This document shows positions 1 to 9,462 of a stretch of 64,000 bases of DNA, piece after piece (position 1 is the stretch's first letter; the number at the start of each line of letters is the position of its first letter). The notes below the pieces were generated by a model. The model made no database searches, was not told where the DNA came from, and saw nothing but the letters and a program-made list of their open reading frames with translations. Source of the DNA: Alteromonas hispanica (lineage in GTDB: Bacteria > Pseudomonadota > Gammaproteobacteria > Enterobacterales > Alteromonadaceae); contig NZ_JAAAWP010000001.1 of the NCBI RefSeq assembly GCF_010500915.1, forward strand, positions 434,001 through 498,000, written 5' to 3'. Both the position numbers and the translations under genes were made by a program.

Positions 1-1866
1 CTGGTGAATCGCCTGGTAATCTGCTTCTTGATTTGAGATCCCCAAACCTATCTCGGCTATCGACTTTTTAAGCTGGCTGACAATGTCCTGCCATTCCCGC
101 ATACGCAAATAGTTAATAAAACGCGTTTTGCACCATTTTCTAAGTTGGTTTTGACTAAGATTGTTTTGCTGCTCTCTAAACCCAAGCCATAAATTCAGTA
201 AGCTAATAAAATCCGAGTCTTTATCTTGATATTCACTGTGACTTTCGTCTGCCTGCTGGCGCTTCTCCTGCGGGCGCTCTCGCGGATCCTGAATAGAGAG
301 CCCAGCTGCAATCACCATAACCTCGCTTAGCGCATTGGTAGCATCAGCTTCTATCACCATTCGAGCATAGCGTGGATCTATAGGAAGCCTGGCGATATTT
401 CTGCCCATCTTTGTTAACTGCATTTTGCCATTGCGCTTGGCAATAGCCTGAATTTCTTCAAGCAGTCTAAAACCATCATTAATGTTGCGATTATCCGGCG
501 GCTGCACAAACGGAAAGGCAGCGATATCGCCTAGTCCTAGCGCTAGCATTTGCAGAATTACTGAGGCTAAATTTGTCCTGAGTATTTCTGGGTCGGTGAA
601 CTCTGGGCGACCTAGATAATCATCTTCGCTGTACAAACGAATACAAATACCGTCAGACACACGGCCGCATCGACCGGCCCGCTGGTTTGCAGAAGCCTGT
701 GAAATAGGCTCTATTGGCAGGCGTTGAACTTTACTACGCGCGCTGTAGCGAGATATCCGGGCAAAACCGGGGTCGATTACATATTTAATACCTGGCACGG
801 TAAGAGAGGTTTCAGCCACGTTGGTAGCCAGCACGATACGTCTTCCACTATGAGACTGGAAGATACGATTTTGCTCAGATGCTGACAGGCGTGCGTACAG
901 CGGCACTACCTCTGTATTGCGATAGTGCTGCTTACTTAGCGCATCTTGGGTGTCGCGAATTTCCCGCTCTCCGCTCAAAAATATCAAGATATCACCCGGC
1001 GCCTCCCCCATAAGCTCGTCTACCGCTTGAACGATAGCGTCTGACTGGTCCATATCATCGTCGTTATCTTCGGCCGCTCGGTAACGTACTTCTACAGGAT
1101 AGGTTCGCCCACTGACTTCTATGATAGGCGCGTTATTAAAGTGCTTAGAAAAGCGCTCAGGGTCGATAGTGGCAGACGTTATTATGAGTTTAAGATCAGG
1201 GCGCTTATCTAGAAGCTGACGTAAATAGCCAAGTAAAAAGTCGATATTTAAGCTGCGTTCATGGGCTTCATCAATAATTATCGTGTCGTACTGATTTAAA
1301 AACCGATCTTGTTGCATTTCCGCCAGTAACATACCGTCGGTCATTAATTTAACGTAGCTACGTTCGCTCACCTGATCGCTAAACCGAATTTTAAAACCGA
1401 CTTTTTCACCTAGCGGCGTGTTGAGCTCTTCGGCTATACGAGTGGCTACGCTGCGTGCAGCAAGTCTTCGTGGCTGTGTATGAGCAATCATACCGTCTAC
1501 ACCACGGCCTAACTCTAAACAAATTTTAGGCAGCTGTGTGGTCTTTCCTGAGCCCGTTTCACCAGCAACAATGACAACCTGATTATTGGCAATGGCTTCC
1601 TTTATGTCTTCTTTTTTATCGGAAACAGGAAGTGGCGGATATTCAACATCCGGAAGGTTTGCTTTGCGCTGCGCTTTTTTCTCTGCGGAATATGTTATGT
1701 CGCGCTTTAATTTTTCAAACTGCTGAAGCAGCTTTTCATCATTTCGACCGTCCCCTTTAGCCGATTTCGCAAGCTGGGTGATTCGTCGTTTCAAGCGAAA
1801 CTTATCTGCTGTAAGGCAAGCATCAAGTTCCTGATAAAGCGGTTTTATTGCTATGGGTGAAGACAA
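1..1866 (-). CDS. hrpA: ATP-dependent RNA helicase HrpA, N-terminal part (cut by window edge)
   Basis: An open frame runs from the window edge to a TTG start at 1866; 622 codons are visible of a protein usually near 1300 residues. The in-frame stop just upstream (TAG at 1876-1878) and AGGA shortly before the TTG support this start; no in-frame ATG exists nearby. A basic N-terminal region (about 1-80) is followed by a DEAH-box core: Walker A GETGSGKTT near 102-110, DEAH near 199-202, an SAT motif, and the QRAGRCGR helicase motif VI further on. HrpA-family proteins are DExH helicases acting on structured mRNA and stalled ribosomes; that role is family knowledge. The C-terminal half lies outside the window, so intactness cannot be judged. 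Confidence 0.93.
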   Translation of the reverse strand, partial: MSSPIAIKPLYQELDACLTADKFRLKRRITQLAKSAKGDGRNDEKLLQQFEKLKRDITYSAEKKAQRKANLPDVEYPPLPVSDKKEDIKEAIANNQVVIVAGETGSGKTTQLPKICLELGRGVDGMIAHTQPRRLAARSVATRIAEELNTPLGEKVGFKIRFSDQVSERSYVKLMTDGMLLAEMQQDRFLNQYDTIIIDEAHERSLNIDFLLGYLRQLLDKRPDLKLIITSATIDPERFSKHFNNAPIIEVSGRTYPVEVRYRAAEDNDDDMDQSDAIVQAVDELMGEAPGDILIFLSGEREIRDTQDALSKQHYRNTEVVPLYARLSASEQNRIFQSHSGRRIVLATNVAETSLTVPGIKYVIDPGFARISRYSARSKVQRLPIEPISQASANQRAGRCGRVSDGICIRLYSEDDYLGRPEFTDPEILRTNLASVILQMLALGLGDIAAFPFVQPPDNRNINDGFRLLEEIQAIAKRNGKMQLTKMGRNIARLPIDPRYARMVIEADATNALSEVMVIAAGLSIQDPRERPQEKRQQADESHSEYQDKDSDFISLLNLWLGFREQQNNLSQNQLRKWCKTRFINYLRMREWQDIVSQLKKSIAEIGLGISNQEADYQAIHQ

Positions 1867-2115
1867 GGTAACATCCTACAGATAATAACGTTTGAGCTTT
1901 CAAATAAAAATGGGGCGTCGATCCTAGAAGATAGCCACCGAAAAAGCCAGCGTATGTTAATGCCAAAGTCAGCGTATATAAGAGACAAAGTCAGCGACAT
2001 GCTCCGCGAACCTATCAGCCAAAATACCGGCAACAAAATAAACGCGGTAAACACATCATGAGCAAAGAGGTGTATTTAGAGCAACGCTTTACAACACACG
2101 TCAATCACTTACAAA

Positions 2116-2140
2116 TGGCCAATACAATTAGCATTGGCCA
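2116..2140 (-). terminator. Hairpin downstream of nhaC
   Basis: Perfect 8-bp inverted repeat TGGCCAAT/ATTGGCCA with a 9-nt loop, just after the nhaC stop on the minus strand. The following bases are only weakly T-rich, so it is a possible terminator rather than a strong one. Confidence 0.35.
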
Positions 2141-2153
2141 ATTGTACGTAGAT

Positions 2154-3485
2154 TTAGGATGTATGGGTTAACTCATCATCTAATGGGGTGCTAAAACGGG
2201 GAAACCCAAGACTTATGGCTGCAATACCAAACACAAAAATGAGCATGGGGTACCAACAGTAAGGTGTTATTGCTAACGGAGATATCCCCACTACTGCAGC
2301 TGCACTAAGCAACTGTGCTCCGTAAGGAACAAGCCCCTGAAAGCTACAGGAGAAGATATCTAATAACGAGGCCGTTCTTCGTGGGTCTACCCCGTACTTC
2401 TTATTCAAATCTTTGGCAATTGGACCCGCAGTTACAATGGCAATAGTGTTGTTCGCGGTAGTAATATCAAGAAAGCTCACTAATCCAGCGATACTAAATT
2501 CTGCCCCTTTCTTGGTTTGCACCCGCTTTGTTAAGCGCTGTATTAGCCATGTTATTCCACCGTTGGCATGCATTAGTGCCACAATACCGCCAATGGTAAT
2601 GGCAATCATAGCGAGATCTTGCATCCACCCCATTCCCTTTTGGATACTCTGCATCATGGTAAGTGGCGTAAAACTGCTCTGCACCAAGCCCACTGCACAT
2701 GCACTTGCAATACCTACGGCCAATACACTAATCACGTTAAAGCCACTTAGCGCGAAACCAATAATGCATAGATACGGCAATATTCTCCATAAGTCATAAT
2801 CTTTCGACTCTACAATGCCCGATGTATCAACATCCACTAGCAACAGTAAAATCATGGTTACTATGCACGCGGGCAACGCCACCATAAGGTTTGCTCTAAA
2901 CTTGTCTTTAAGCTGCACACCTTGGGTTCTTGTTGCTGCTATCGTGGTGTCTGATACAAATGAAAGGTTATCTCCGAACATCGCACCTCCAACTACAATT
3001 CCTAACGCCATTTCAATAGGCAAACCAAGGTTAGTAGCAAGACCTGCCCCGATAGGAGATAGCGCGGTAATGGTGCCCATGGAAGTTCCCATGGCAAAAG
3101 AGATAAAACAACAAATTAAAAACAAGCCGGGGAGTATCAACGAAGAAGGAACGAATTGCAGCGCCATGTTTACCGTCGCGTCTCGTGCGCCTATATCAAT
3201 GGTCACAGCATAAAAAGCACCTGCGAGCAGAAAGATAAGTACCAGCAGAATAATGTTCTTATCTCCCCCTCCCTGGCAAAAGGTTTGCACCTTTTCAGAG
3301 AAGCTTACTTTGTTCCCCTTCGGATTTAAGCAAAGTCCGTAGCCTGCACTGATGAAAAACGCCACCAATATTGGCATAGAGGTAATATCGTTAGTCGTTA
3401 TGCCGGTAACAACTACCAGAATAACAAAAAGGAGTATGGGCGTGAGACCCAACGGATTTGGCGCGACGGAATTAGTTGAATGCAC
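2154..3485 (-). CDS. nhaC: NhaC-family Na+/H+ antiporter
   Basis: A 443-residue, strongly hydrophobic protein with about 11-12 membrane segments. It has the NhaC/Na_H_antiporter character: a first helix pair near 15-50, a glycine-rich stretch with FAMGTSMGT near 130-140, and a conserved block GGAMFGDNLSFVSDTTIAA near 167-185 that resembles the ion-site region of this family. It would exchange cytoplasmic Na+ for H+ at the inner membrane, which suits a marine bacterium. The substrate is inferred from the family; some members act on dicarboxylates or amino acids. It stands alone, separated from the CBS gene upstream by a gap containing a hairpin. Confidence 0.85.
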   Translation of the reverse strand: MHSTNSVAPNPLGLTPILLFVILVVVTGITTNDITSMPILVAFFISAGYGLCLNPKGNKVSFSEKVQTFCQGGGDKNIILLVLIFLLAGAFYAVTIDIGARDATVNMALQFVPSSLILPGLFLICCFISFAMGTSMGTITALSPIGAGLATNLGLPIEMALGIVVGGAMFGDNLSFVSDTTIAATRTQGVQLKDKFRANLMVALPACIVTMILLLLVDVDTSGIVESKDYDLWRILPYLCIIGFALSGFNVISVLAVGIASACAVGLVQSSFTPLTMMQSIQKGMGWMQDLAMIAITIGGIVALMHANGGITWLIQRLTKRVQTKKGAEFSIAGLVSFLDITTANNTIAIVTAGPIAKDLNKKYGVDPRRTASLLDIFSCSFQGLVPYGAQLLSAAAVVGISPLAITPYCWYPMLIFVFGIAAISLGFPRFSTPLDDELTHTS

Positions 3486-3650
3486 TGATAACTCGTTTTA
3501 TGTTGCGTCTATTTAAAAATGAGACGAAAGCATAAAAGGTTTTATTTTTATTGCAAAGAAAATTGAACAACCATATTGCATAAGCAATAAGCATAAGTTT
3601 ATAGATTGAATGCTAAATTCATGTTTGCATAATTGAAAGTAAGTAACCCT

Positions 3651-3685
3651 AGGGGCTCTGGTCATAGAGCCCCTTGAATTTTTTT
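3651..3685 (+). terminator. Rho-independent terminator-like hairpin, plus strand
   Basis: Inverted repeat AGGGGCTCT/AGAGCCCCT (9 bp, 6-nt loop) followed on the plus strand by TTGAATTTTTTT. The T tract makes it a good plus-strand terminator, yet both flanking genes (nhaC and the CBS gene) run on the minus strand. On the minus strand it lacks a T tract but could still end the CBS transcript or cap an antisense RNA running opposite nhaC. Confidence 0.6.
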
Positions 3686-3748
3686 GCTGCTAAGCAAGCC
3701 ATGTTTATCAGTTATCTGCTTGCCTGAAATTTATTCGGTCGATGCAGG

Positions 3749-4168
3749 TTAAACAGCGTGTTGATAGCCGTCTTTTAACTGCACATCAATTGCTCTTAAC
3801 ACCGACGTACGATTAATGCAGCCTAACAAAACACCATCGTCATCAACCACCGGATATACTTTTGGTTTTTGTTTCAAGAACAACTCGCCTAATTCAATTA
3901 CCGACATATACGGTTTAACGGAAAGCACTGGAGACTTCATTATGTCCCCGACGCGACATATTTGTTCACGGTAATAACTCGACGCAATCATGGTAGCAAT
4001 ACAGTCTTGTTCGGAAAGAAAACCAATGACTTTACCTTTTTTGTCCACCACAGGGCCGCCACTTTGATTACTAGAAAGCAATGCTTCGACGGCTTGGGCA
4101 ACCGGCATTTCCACGGTTAGCTTTACAGGATGGGTGTTCATATAATCACTGACTTGCAACGATTCCAT
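3749..4168 (-). CDS. CBS-domain-pair protein
   Basis: A 139-residue protein made almost wholly of a tandem CBS pair: the first repeat is roughly 7-65 (with GGPVVDKKGKVIGFLSEQD) and the second roughly 72-130 (with VYPVVDDDGVLLGCINRTSVL). CBS pairs bind adenine nucleotides or related ligands and usually regulate a partner protein; no catalytic domain is attached here. The RBS is AGGAG in the 5' region (AGGAGATAAG before ATG). The gene lies upstream of nhaC in the same direction but with a hairpin between, so co-transcription is uncertain. The partner is unknown. Confidence 0.8.
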   Translation of the reverse strand: MESLQVSDYMNTHPVKLTVEMPVAQAVEALLSSNQSGGPVVDKKGKVIGFLSEQDCIATMIASSYYREQICRVGDIMKSPVLSVKPYMSVIELGELFLKQKPKVYPVVDDDGVLLGCINRTSVLRAIDVQLKDGYQHAV

Positions 4169-4577
4169 TTCTTATCTCCTGTCGTTGCGCATACCGGTAC
4201 ATACAATAACAACTTTGCAAAACAGCGTATGAAACAAGTCTTCGTAACGACCTAGTATTTATTATTAATTTCGGTGAAAGCGACATTTCCCTCACAGTTT
4301 TAGCGTAGACCGCTAACCCCTTTCAAGCCAGTCATTTTAACAAATTTTTTACACCTTTAATTGGCCCGTGAAAACCCAGCAAAAATAATAAATTTAGATA
4401 GCGACATGGTTTACTCTTTATGCGCTTAATTCTTGCCCATTGAAGGGAGCATTTTACTGCCGTTTTTATCACCTTTCTTGTAACCGAGCAGGACAATAAT
4501 ACGATGCAAAGTTGGCGCTAAACGCCTTGCCGTGTAAACTCTACGAAAATTAATGGCACCCTATTTACGGAGCAACT
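4169..4577. other. Divergent intergenic region, CBS gene / sbcB
   Basis: A 409-bp AT-rich gap between divergently transcribed genes, expected to hold both promoters. Apart from a short inverted repeat TTAGCG/CGCTAA (4300-4316) I see no distinctive element or credible small ORF. Confidence 0.4.
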
Positions 4578-6017
4578 TTGGCGGTTATGCAGACACCTAC
4601 CTTTTTATGGCACGACTTTGAAACGTTTGGCACTAATACCCACAAAGATTTGCCTTGCCAGTTTGCAGCAGTGCGAACAGATGAAAACTTAAATATTGTG
4701 GGAAAGCCCATCAATATAATGTCTGCAATAGCAAACGACTACCTTCCCCACCCAGAGGCCTGCCTTGTTACGGGTATTACACCTCAACAAACCTTAAGAG
4801 ATGGCATGAATGAGGCCGACTTTGCCTCTAAGATCTTTGAAGAAATGTCGCTCCCCAATACGTGCAGTGTGGGTTACAACAGTATTCGATTCGATGATGA
4901 GGTGGCGAGGTTTCTTTTTTATCGAAACTTCTTCGACCCGTATGCAAGAGAATGGCGCAACGGAAATAGCCGGTGGGATATTATAGATCTTGCCCGTGCA
5001 TGCTATGCACTGCGTCCAGAGGGCATTGAGTGGCCGGAACGGGATGACGGAACACCAAGCTTTAGATTAGAACTACTCACGCAAGCCAACAATTTAGAGC
5101 ACGGTAATGCCCACGATGCTTTAAGCGATGTCTACGCCACTATAGCCTTGGCTAAGCTAATTAAAGAGAAGCAACCACGACTGTTTGATTATGCCTTTTC
5201 GCTAAGAAACAAACACGCTGTTATGGAGCAGATTGACGTCTCGAAGCCCTCTGTATTGCTGCACATATCATCGAAGTTACCTGCTGCCCAAGGTTGTTGT
5301 ACATGGATAATGCCTATTGCGAAACATCCCAAAAACGGCAACGGATTCATTACTGTCGATTTATCTCATGACGTTGATAGCCTAATTCATGATTCACCCG
5401 AGGAGATAAAACAAAAGCTCTACGCACCATCCGAACACTTTGCCGATAAAAAGGAGCGTCCGGGTGTAAAATTAATCCACGCCAATCGTTCGCCTTTTAT
5501 TACTACGGCAAAAGCAATGTCAGAAGAAAACGCCATGCGTTTAGGACTTGAACGCGAGAAATGCCTAGATAACTATCGCAAACTAGCCTCTCATCCTGAA
5601 ATTGCAGAAAAGCTGATTGCTGTGTACAGCGCAGAAGACGAGCACGACGAGAACGACATCGACCACGCGCTCTATAGCGGAGGCTTTTTAAGCGATGCAG
5701 ACAGACGCTGGTGCGAACAAGTTGTCGCGGCTAGCCCTGAAAATTTGCCGGCTCTTGCAGATTTAACCCAACATCAAGGCTTGCGAACTTTACTCTTTAG
5801 ATACCGCGCTAGAAACTACCCAAGTACCCTGACAGCGGATGAGATGACGCGCTGGCAACGCCATCGCCAATCACGATTAACCGACGCTTCGTCAAACGGC
5901 TCCATTACATTAGATACTTATTTGGTGAAGCTTGAACAACTGGCTCATGAGCATAGCGACAACCCCGATAAACAGGCAATTTTGCGCGCACTATTTCAAT
6001 ATGCTGAAAACCTTTGA
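4578..6017 (+). CDS. sbcB: Exodeoxyribonuclease I (SbcB)
   Basis: 479 residues, close to the 475 of E. coli ExoI, a 3'-to-5' single-strand DNA exonuclease used in recombination and mismatch repair. The DEDDh site is visible: WHDFETFG at the N terminus (Asp13, Glu15), a mid-domain Asp in SIRFDDEVARF, and His179 with Asp184 in NAHDALSDV. The SH3-like and helical C-terminal ExoI regions follow. The chosen TTG start at 4578 is 5 nt after GGAG; an in-frame ATG at 4587 is the alternative, with 14-nt spacing. The gene is monocistronic as far as the window shows. Confidence 0.95.
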   Translation: MAVMQTPTFLWHDFETFGTNTHKDLPCQFAAVRTDENLNIVGKPINIMSAIANDYLPHPEACLVTGITPQQTLRDGMNEADFASKIFEEMSLPNTCSVGYNSIRFDDEVARFLFYRNFFDPYAREWRNGNSRWDIIDLARACYALRPEGIEWPERDDGTPSFRLELLTQANNLEHGNAHDALSDVYATIALAKLIKEKQPRLFDYAFSLRNKHAVMEQIDVSKPSVLLHISSKLPAAQGCCTWIMPIAKHPKNGNGFITVDLSHDVDSLIHDSPEEIKQKLYAPSEHFADKKERPGVKLIHANRSPFITTAKAMSEENAMRLGLEREKCLDNYRKLASHPEIAEKLIAVYSAEDEHDENDIDHALYSGGFLSDADRRWCEQVVAASPENLPALADLTQHQGLRTLLFRYRARNYPSTLTADEMTRWQRHRQSRLTDASSNGSITLDTYLVKLEQLAHEHSDNPDKQAILRALFQYAENL

Positions 6018-6167
6018 CGTAAAGCCCTTATAAGAATAAATTGATAGCTAACGGATTAGCGGTACTGTTACCTCGCAAGGCAGAAACGCATTAGTGAGTA
6101 GTACTATTTAGAAAGAATATGAGCAGCCGATAATAAAACCAATAAGCGCTCAGGGGATTATGTTTTC

Positions 6168-7823
6168 ATGAATGGCGTAACAATTAGCTTCGACAAATCT
6201 AGAACCTATATCAATTTAATGCTTAACCCTACCGAGTTTGAAGCAGACGTTGATATGAGTGAGATCCGCAAACAGCTGGAAAGCGGCGAGACATCTGGTC
6301 TCTATATTTCAGAGAAAGCGTTAAAATCGGCATGCGATACTGCCAACCATTATTTCAAAACCGATGATGGCACCATAGTGCAAGAACGCATTGGTGAGCG
6401 AAAAAATGCGGAAGTCGAGTTTCGCATCCCCGAAGATTCTATGACTGCCAATTTGGTTCTTACAACACCTTATGGTGGCAGATTACCCTCTTTTGCCGCA
6501 GTTATGTCTCTTGCAATGAAAAATAAAATTGTAAAAGGAATAAGTACCAAACGCATTAAAGCGCTTTTAAAGAGAGCCCAAAAGGCTACTAGCGGCGAAA
6601 TTCTTGAAGAGACAATTGCAAAAGGTTTGCCCCCAAGGAATGGCAAGAACTCTAAATTTGTCCCCTTGGTACCCAATGCACTGGACAGAATTTTGCGCCC
6701 CCAATCACAAGGCGGTGAGCGGGTTGACATGCGTAATCTTGGCGAAGTGATCTGCGTGAAGGTTGACACACCTGTACTAAAACGAACAGCACCAACGCAA
6801 GGCCGCTCTGGTTTTGACGTTAAAGGTAATAAGCTGCCAAGCGTTGCTGGCGAATGGCTTGAGTTTAAGATGGGCACGGGCACTGTAGTATCAGACAGCG
6901 ACTCTAACCTGCTTATCTCTGCCATATCTGGTATGCCTAAATACCGAGACCAGATAATGAATATAGACGACACCTTTATTTGTAGCGGTGTAAACGTGGG
7001 CTCTGGCCATGTTAATTATGAAGGTGCTGTTTTAGTGAATGGCGATGTTACTGAGAAGATGCAGATAAAAGCGTCTGGTGATGTCACAATCAATGGCTTT
7101 GTAGAATCGGCCTATATCGAGTCTGGCGGCGATATCATTATTACCGAAGGCGCGATGGGCAAGGTTAATGACACTGAAGGCGAATATCAATGCAAGCTTA
7201 TGGCTGCTGGCAGTATTCACGTGCAGCACGGCCAAGGTGTCGAAATGCAATGCAAAGGCGATGTCACAATTGGAAGGCAACTTGCCTACAGTAGGGTTCG
7301 TTGTGGCGGTGCTGTAGTCGTGGGTCAAATTGACAACCCAATGGGCAATTTATTTGCTTGTGACATAGTAAGCCAAGGCAGAGTGGAAGCCGGAACTTTA
7401 GGCGCAGTATCTGGTAGTACATTGAAAATTGACTTTAGCCCCGGCTTTAACCAATTGCTTGAACGAAAAGACGGCATTGATGAACTACTTAAGCAAATTC
7501 GCGAAAACAATTTAAAGCATAAAGAAAAAATTGACCTGCTAAAAAGCAAAAAGGTTCCTAAAGAGTTAAAGCGAAAAATGACAGACGCCCTTGAGCTATT
7601 TAACAATGAAACTGCGCTGCTCGAGTGGATTGAAGCAAAAGCCTATGAGATAAAAGTTGCTAAAGAAAGTTATCAATCAGACGTAAAACTTATTGCTAAC
7701 AAGCGACTCTATGCAGGGGTTACTGCTAAGTTGAATAATAGAAACTGGCGTTCTGAAAGAGAATACAATCGCTCACGCGTTCGCTACGATGCACACCAAT
7801 GGCATTACGACCCTATCGTTTAA
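6168..7823 (+). CDS. FapA/DUF342 polymer-forming-domain protein
   Basis: A 551-residue protein of the DUF342 family (Flagellar Assembly Protein A). The N-terminal half has an alpha/beta region (about 1-160). A glycine-rich beta-helix region from about 215 to 420 carries repeats of the type VNGDVTEKMQIKASGDVTI and GGDIIITEGAMG. A coiled-coil region follows from about 430 to 500. Members of this family are linked to flagellar assembly and to membrane association of MinD/ParA-like proteins, but the biochemical role is poorly defined. No flagellar genes lie next to it here. It converges on the sensor gene downstream, separated by a strong hairpin. Confidence 0.8.
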   Translation: MNGVTISFDKSRTYINLMLNPTEFEADVDMSEIRKQLESGETSGLYISEKALKSACDTANHYFKTDDGTIVQERIGERKNAEVEFRIPEDSMTANLVLTTPYGGRLPSFAAVMSLAMKNKIVKGISTKRIKALLKRAQKATSGEILEETIAKGLPPRNGKNSKFVPLVPNALDRILRPQSQGGERVDMRNLGEVICVKVDTPVLKRTAPTQGRSGFDVKGNKLPSVAGEWLEFKMGTGTVVSDSDSNLLISAISGMPKYRDQIMNIDDTFICSGVNVGSGHVNYEGAVLVNGDVTEKMQIKASGDVTINGFVESAYIESGGDIIITEGAMGKVNDTEGEYQCKLMAAGSIHVQHGQGVEMQCKGDVTIGRQLAYSRVRCGGAVVVGQIDNPMGNLFACDIVSQGRVEAGTLGAVSGSTLKIDFSPGFNQLLERKDGIDELLKQIRENNLKHKEKIDLLKSKKVPKELKRKMTDALELFNNETALLEWIEAKAYEIKVAKESYQSDVKLIANKRLYAGVTAKLNNRNWRSEREYNRSRVRYDAHQWHYDPIV

Positions 7824-7840
7824 TCCGTGCTTAGCTTATT

Positions 7841-7871
7841 CTAGGCCAGCTACTCGTATGAGCTGGTCTAG
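7841..7871. terminator. Bidirectional terminator-like hairpin
   Basis: Inverted repeat CTAGGCCAGCT/AGCTGGTCTAG (11 bp with one G-T wobble, 9-nt loop) between the converging FapA-family and sensor genes. There is no strong T tract on either side. Confidence 0.5.
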
Positions 7872-7908
7872 CTTACTATTAAAGTTTTGATTGCCAAGAC
7901 TCTGGCTG

Positions 7909-9402
7909 CTATTCATGTGAAGCAGCGATGTCGCACCCTAACCTATCCGTTTTATTTAAGGCTGCCAACGTACGCTCATACCAGTCTGAAAACTCTTCCT
8001 CATCTTTAAGCTCAGCTAAGCCAATTGACACTTTCATCATCGACATGAGGCTTTTCTGTTTTTTGATGCTCTCTAACAACCTAGCAGCCAATGTTTCTGC
8101 GGCGTCTAGTTGTGTTTGGGGGCACAATATAATGAATTGCTGCTCGTTAAACCTAGATACTACATCCACTTCTCGAATGGTGCTCAAGCAGCTTGATGCA
8201 CAGCGCTTGAGCATATCTTCGCGAACAAAATCATCGATTGCTCTCTCTTTATTATTGCGCTGTTCAAGCGAGATAATAATAAGCGTTGCAGTAGTGTGAA
8301 ATCGTTGGAAACGAGAAATTTCTTCTTCTGCTCGTTGGATCATGTGGTTTCGATTATACAAACCGGTGATTTTGTCGTGAGCAGATAAGAACGCCAAAGC
8401 ACGATTCTTTTCTAATAAAGCGGCCTTCAACTCACCGATTCGCGTGTCTTTACTAGCCAAAACATGCTTGTATTCGCGCAGGTAGCGACTGCGATATATA
8501 AGCCCTATTAGTACAATTAATACAAAAACTACACACAACAACAAAACTGAGTAGTTGCGGCTTTCACGCACTTTAACATTGTTCCATTGCTTATAAATAG
8601 CCACTTTCTTTTCTTCAGGTATGCGTTCAATGGCAAAGTTTAATTTTTTAATTAAATGGCTGGATGATTTATTGACCCCAAAAGCGAGTGAATCATGAGG
8701 CTCGGCGTACCCCACTATGCTTAACCCCTCTAGATCTTGATTATTAATATGCATATTCATACTCAGCAGAGAGCCTACAAGCACATCGAATTTATTATCG
8801 AGAAGTTGTTTCAACCCCTCTTGCTCTGAGGACAACATAGAAATACGAACATTGGGGTAATGACGATAGATGTATTCAAGCTGACGGTAACCATCAACTA
8901 TACCCACCGTACGATTACCAAGCCCAGAATACCCTTGGACCATGGGTGTTCCCTCTTTGGCCACTAGTACATTGGGCGCCTCGAAATACGGGAGGCTGAA
9001 GTCGAGAAACTGGCGCCGATAGTCTGACGTATTCAGCATAGGGATAACCTGACATCGCCCCTGCTGAACATATTCTAAACTCTGCTGCCAGTTTTCAGTA
9101 GGCACGAGGGTAAACGACAGGTCGGCCAGATCCCCTATCAGCGCTAGGTATTGCGCAGAGATACCCACATGGCGATTATTGCGAATTGCTTCGTAAGGCG
9201 CCCAGTTAGGATCGATACAATAGGTAACTTTTTCAACGTTATTGTTAAGTATGTCGCTTTCGATACTATTTTCGACCAGAGCGAAAGCTTGGCAAAAGAA
9301 AACATTTACGAGCGTAAATGCTGCCCACCCAATGTTTCGAGCTAACTTTGAAATCATACTTACTGGAATTAAGAAACTACCGACAATGGGGCAAGTATTC
9401 AT
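7909..9402 (-). CDS. Periplasmic SBP_bac_3 sensor with degenerate GGDEF domain
   Basis: A 497-residue membrane sensor. A signal segment lies near 16-42, a family-3 solute-binding domain spans about 55-245 (it opens VTYCIDPNWAPYEAI), a membrane helix is near 255-277, and a short coiled coil leads to a GGDEF fold from about 320. The domain keeps DKITGLYNRN, but the GG(D/E)EF signature is replaced by NEQQF at 419-423. That should abolish diguanylate cyclase activity, so the domain may bind ligand or partner or be a relic. The usual prediction 'diguanylate cyclase' would therefore be misleading. A second start at 9357 would give a cleaner signal peptide. It lies 60 bp downstream of kynU on the same strand and might be co-transcribed. 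Confidence 0.82.
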   Translation of the reverse strand: MNTCPIVGSFLIPVSMISKLARNIGWAAFTLVNVFFCQAFALVENSIESDILNNNVEKVTYCIDPNWAPYEAIRNNRHVGISAQYLALIGDLADLSFTLVPTENWQQSLEYVQQGRCQVIPMLNTSDYRRQFLDFSLPYFEAPNVLVAKEGTPMVQGYSGLGNRTVGIVDGYRQLEYIYRHYPNVRISMLSSEQEGLKQLLDNKFDVLVGSLLSMNMHINNQDLEGLSIVGYAEPHDSLAFGVNKSSSHLIKKLNFAIERIPEEKKVAIYKQWNNVKVRESRNYSVLLLCVVFVLIVLIGLIYRSRYLREYKHVLASKDTRIGELKAALLEKNRALAFLSAHDKITGLYNRNHMIQRAEEEISRFQRFHTTATLIIISLEQRNNKERAIDDFVREDMLKRCASSCLSTIREVDVVSRFNEQQFIILCPQTQLDAAETLAARLLESIKKQKSLMSMMKVSIGLAELKDEEEFSDWYERTLAALNKTDRLGCDIAASHE

Positions 9403-9462
9403 TGACCTAAGCCAATTTGCAACGACTTTGGCCCGAATAAGTGCAACTAAGTCGCTAACTGG

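Noticed and set aside
1851..2054. 67-codon minus-strand ORF upstream of hrpA
   Set aside because: It overlaps the hrpA start in another frame, has no family character and no good RBS.
2413..3213. Two long plus-strand ORFs opposite nhaC
   Set aside because: They are antisense shadows of the NhaC membrane helices and have no start signals or recognisable domains.
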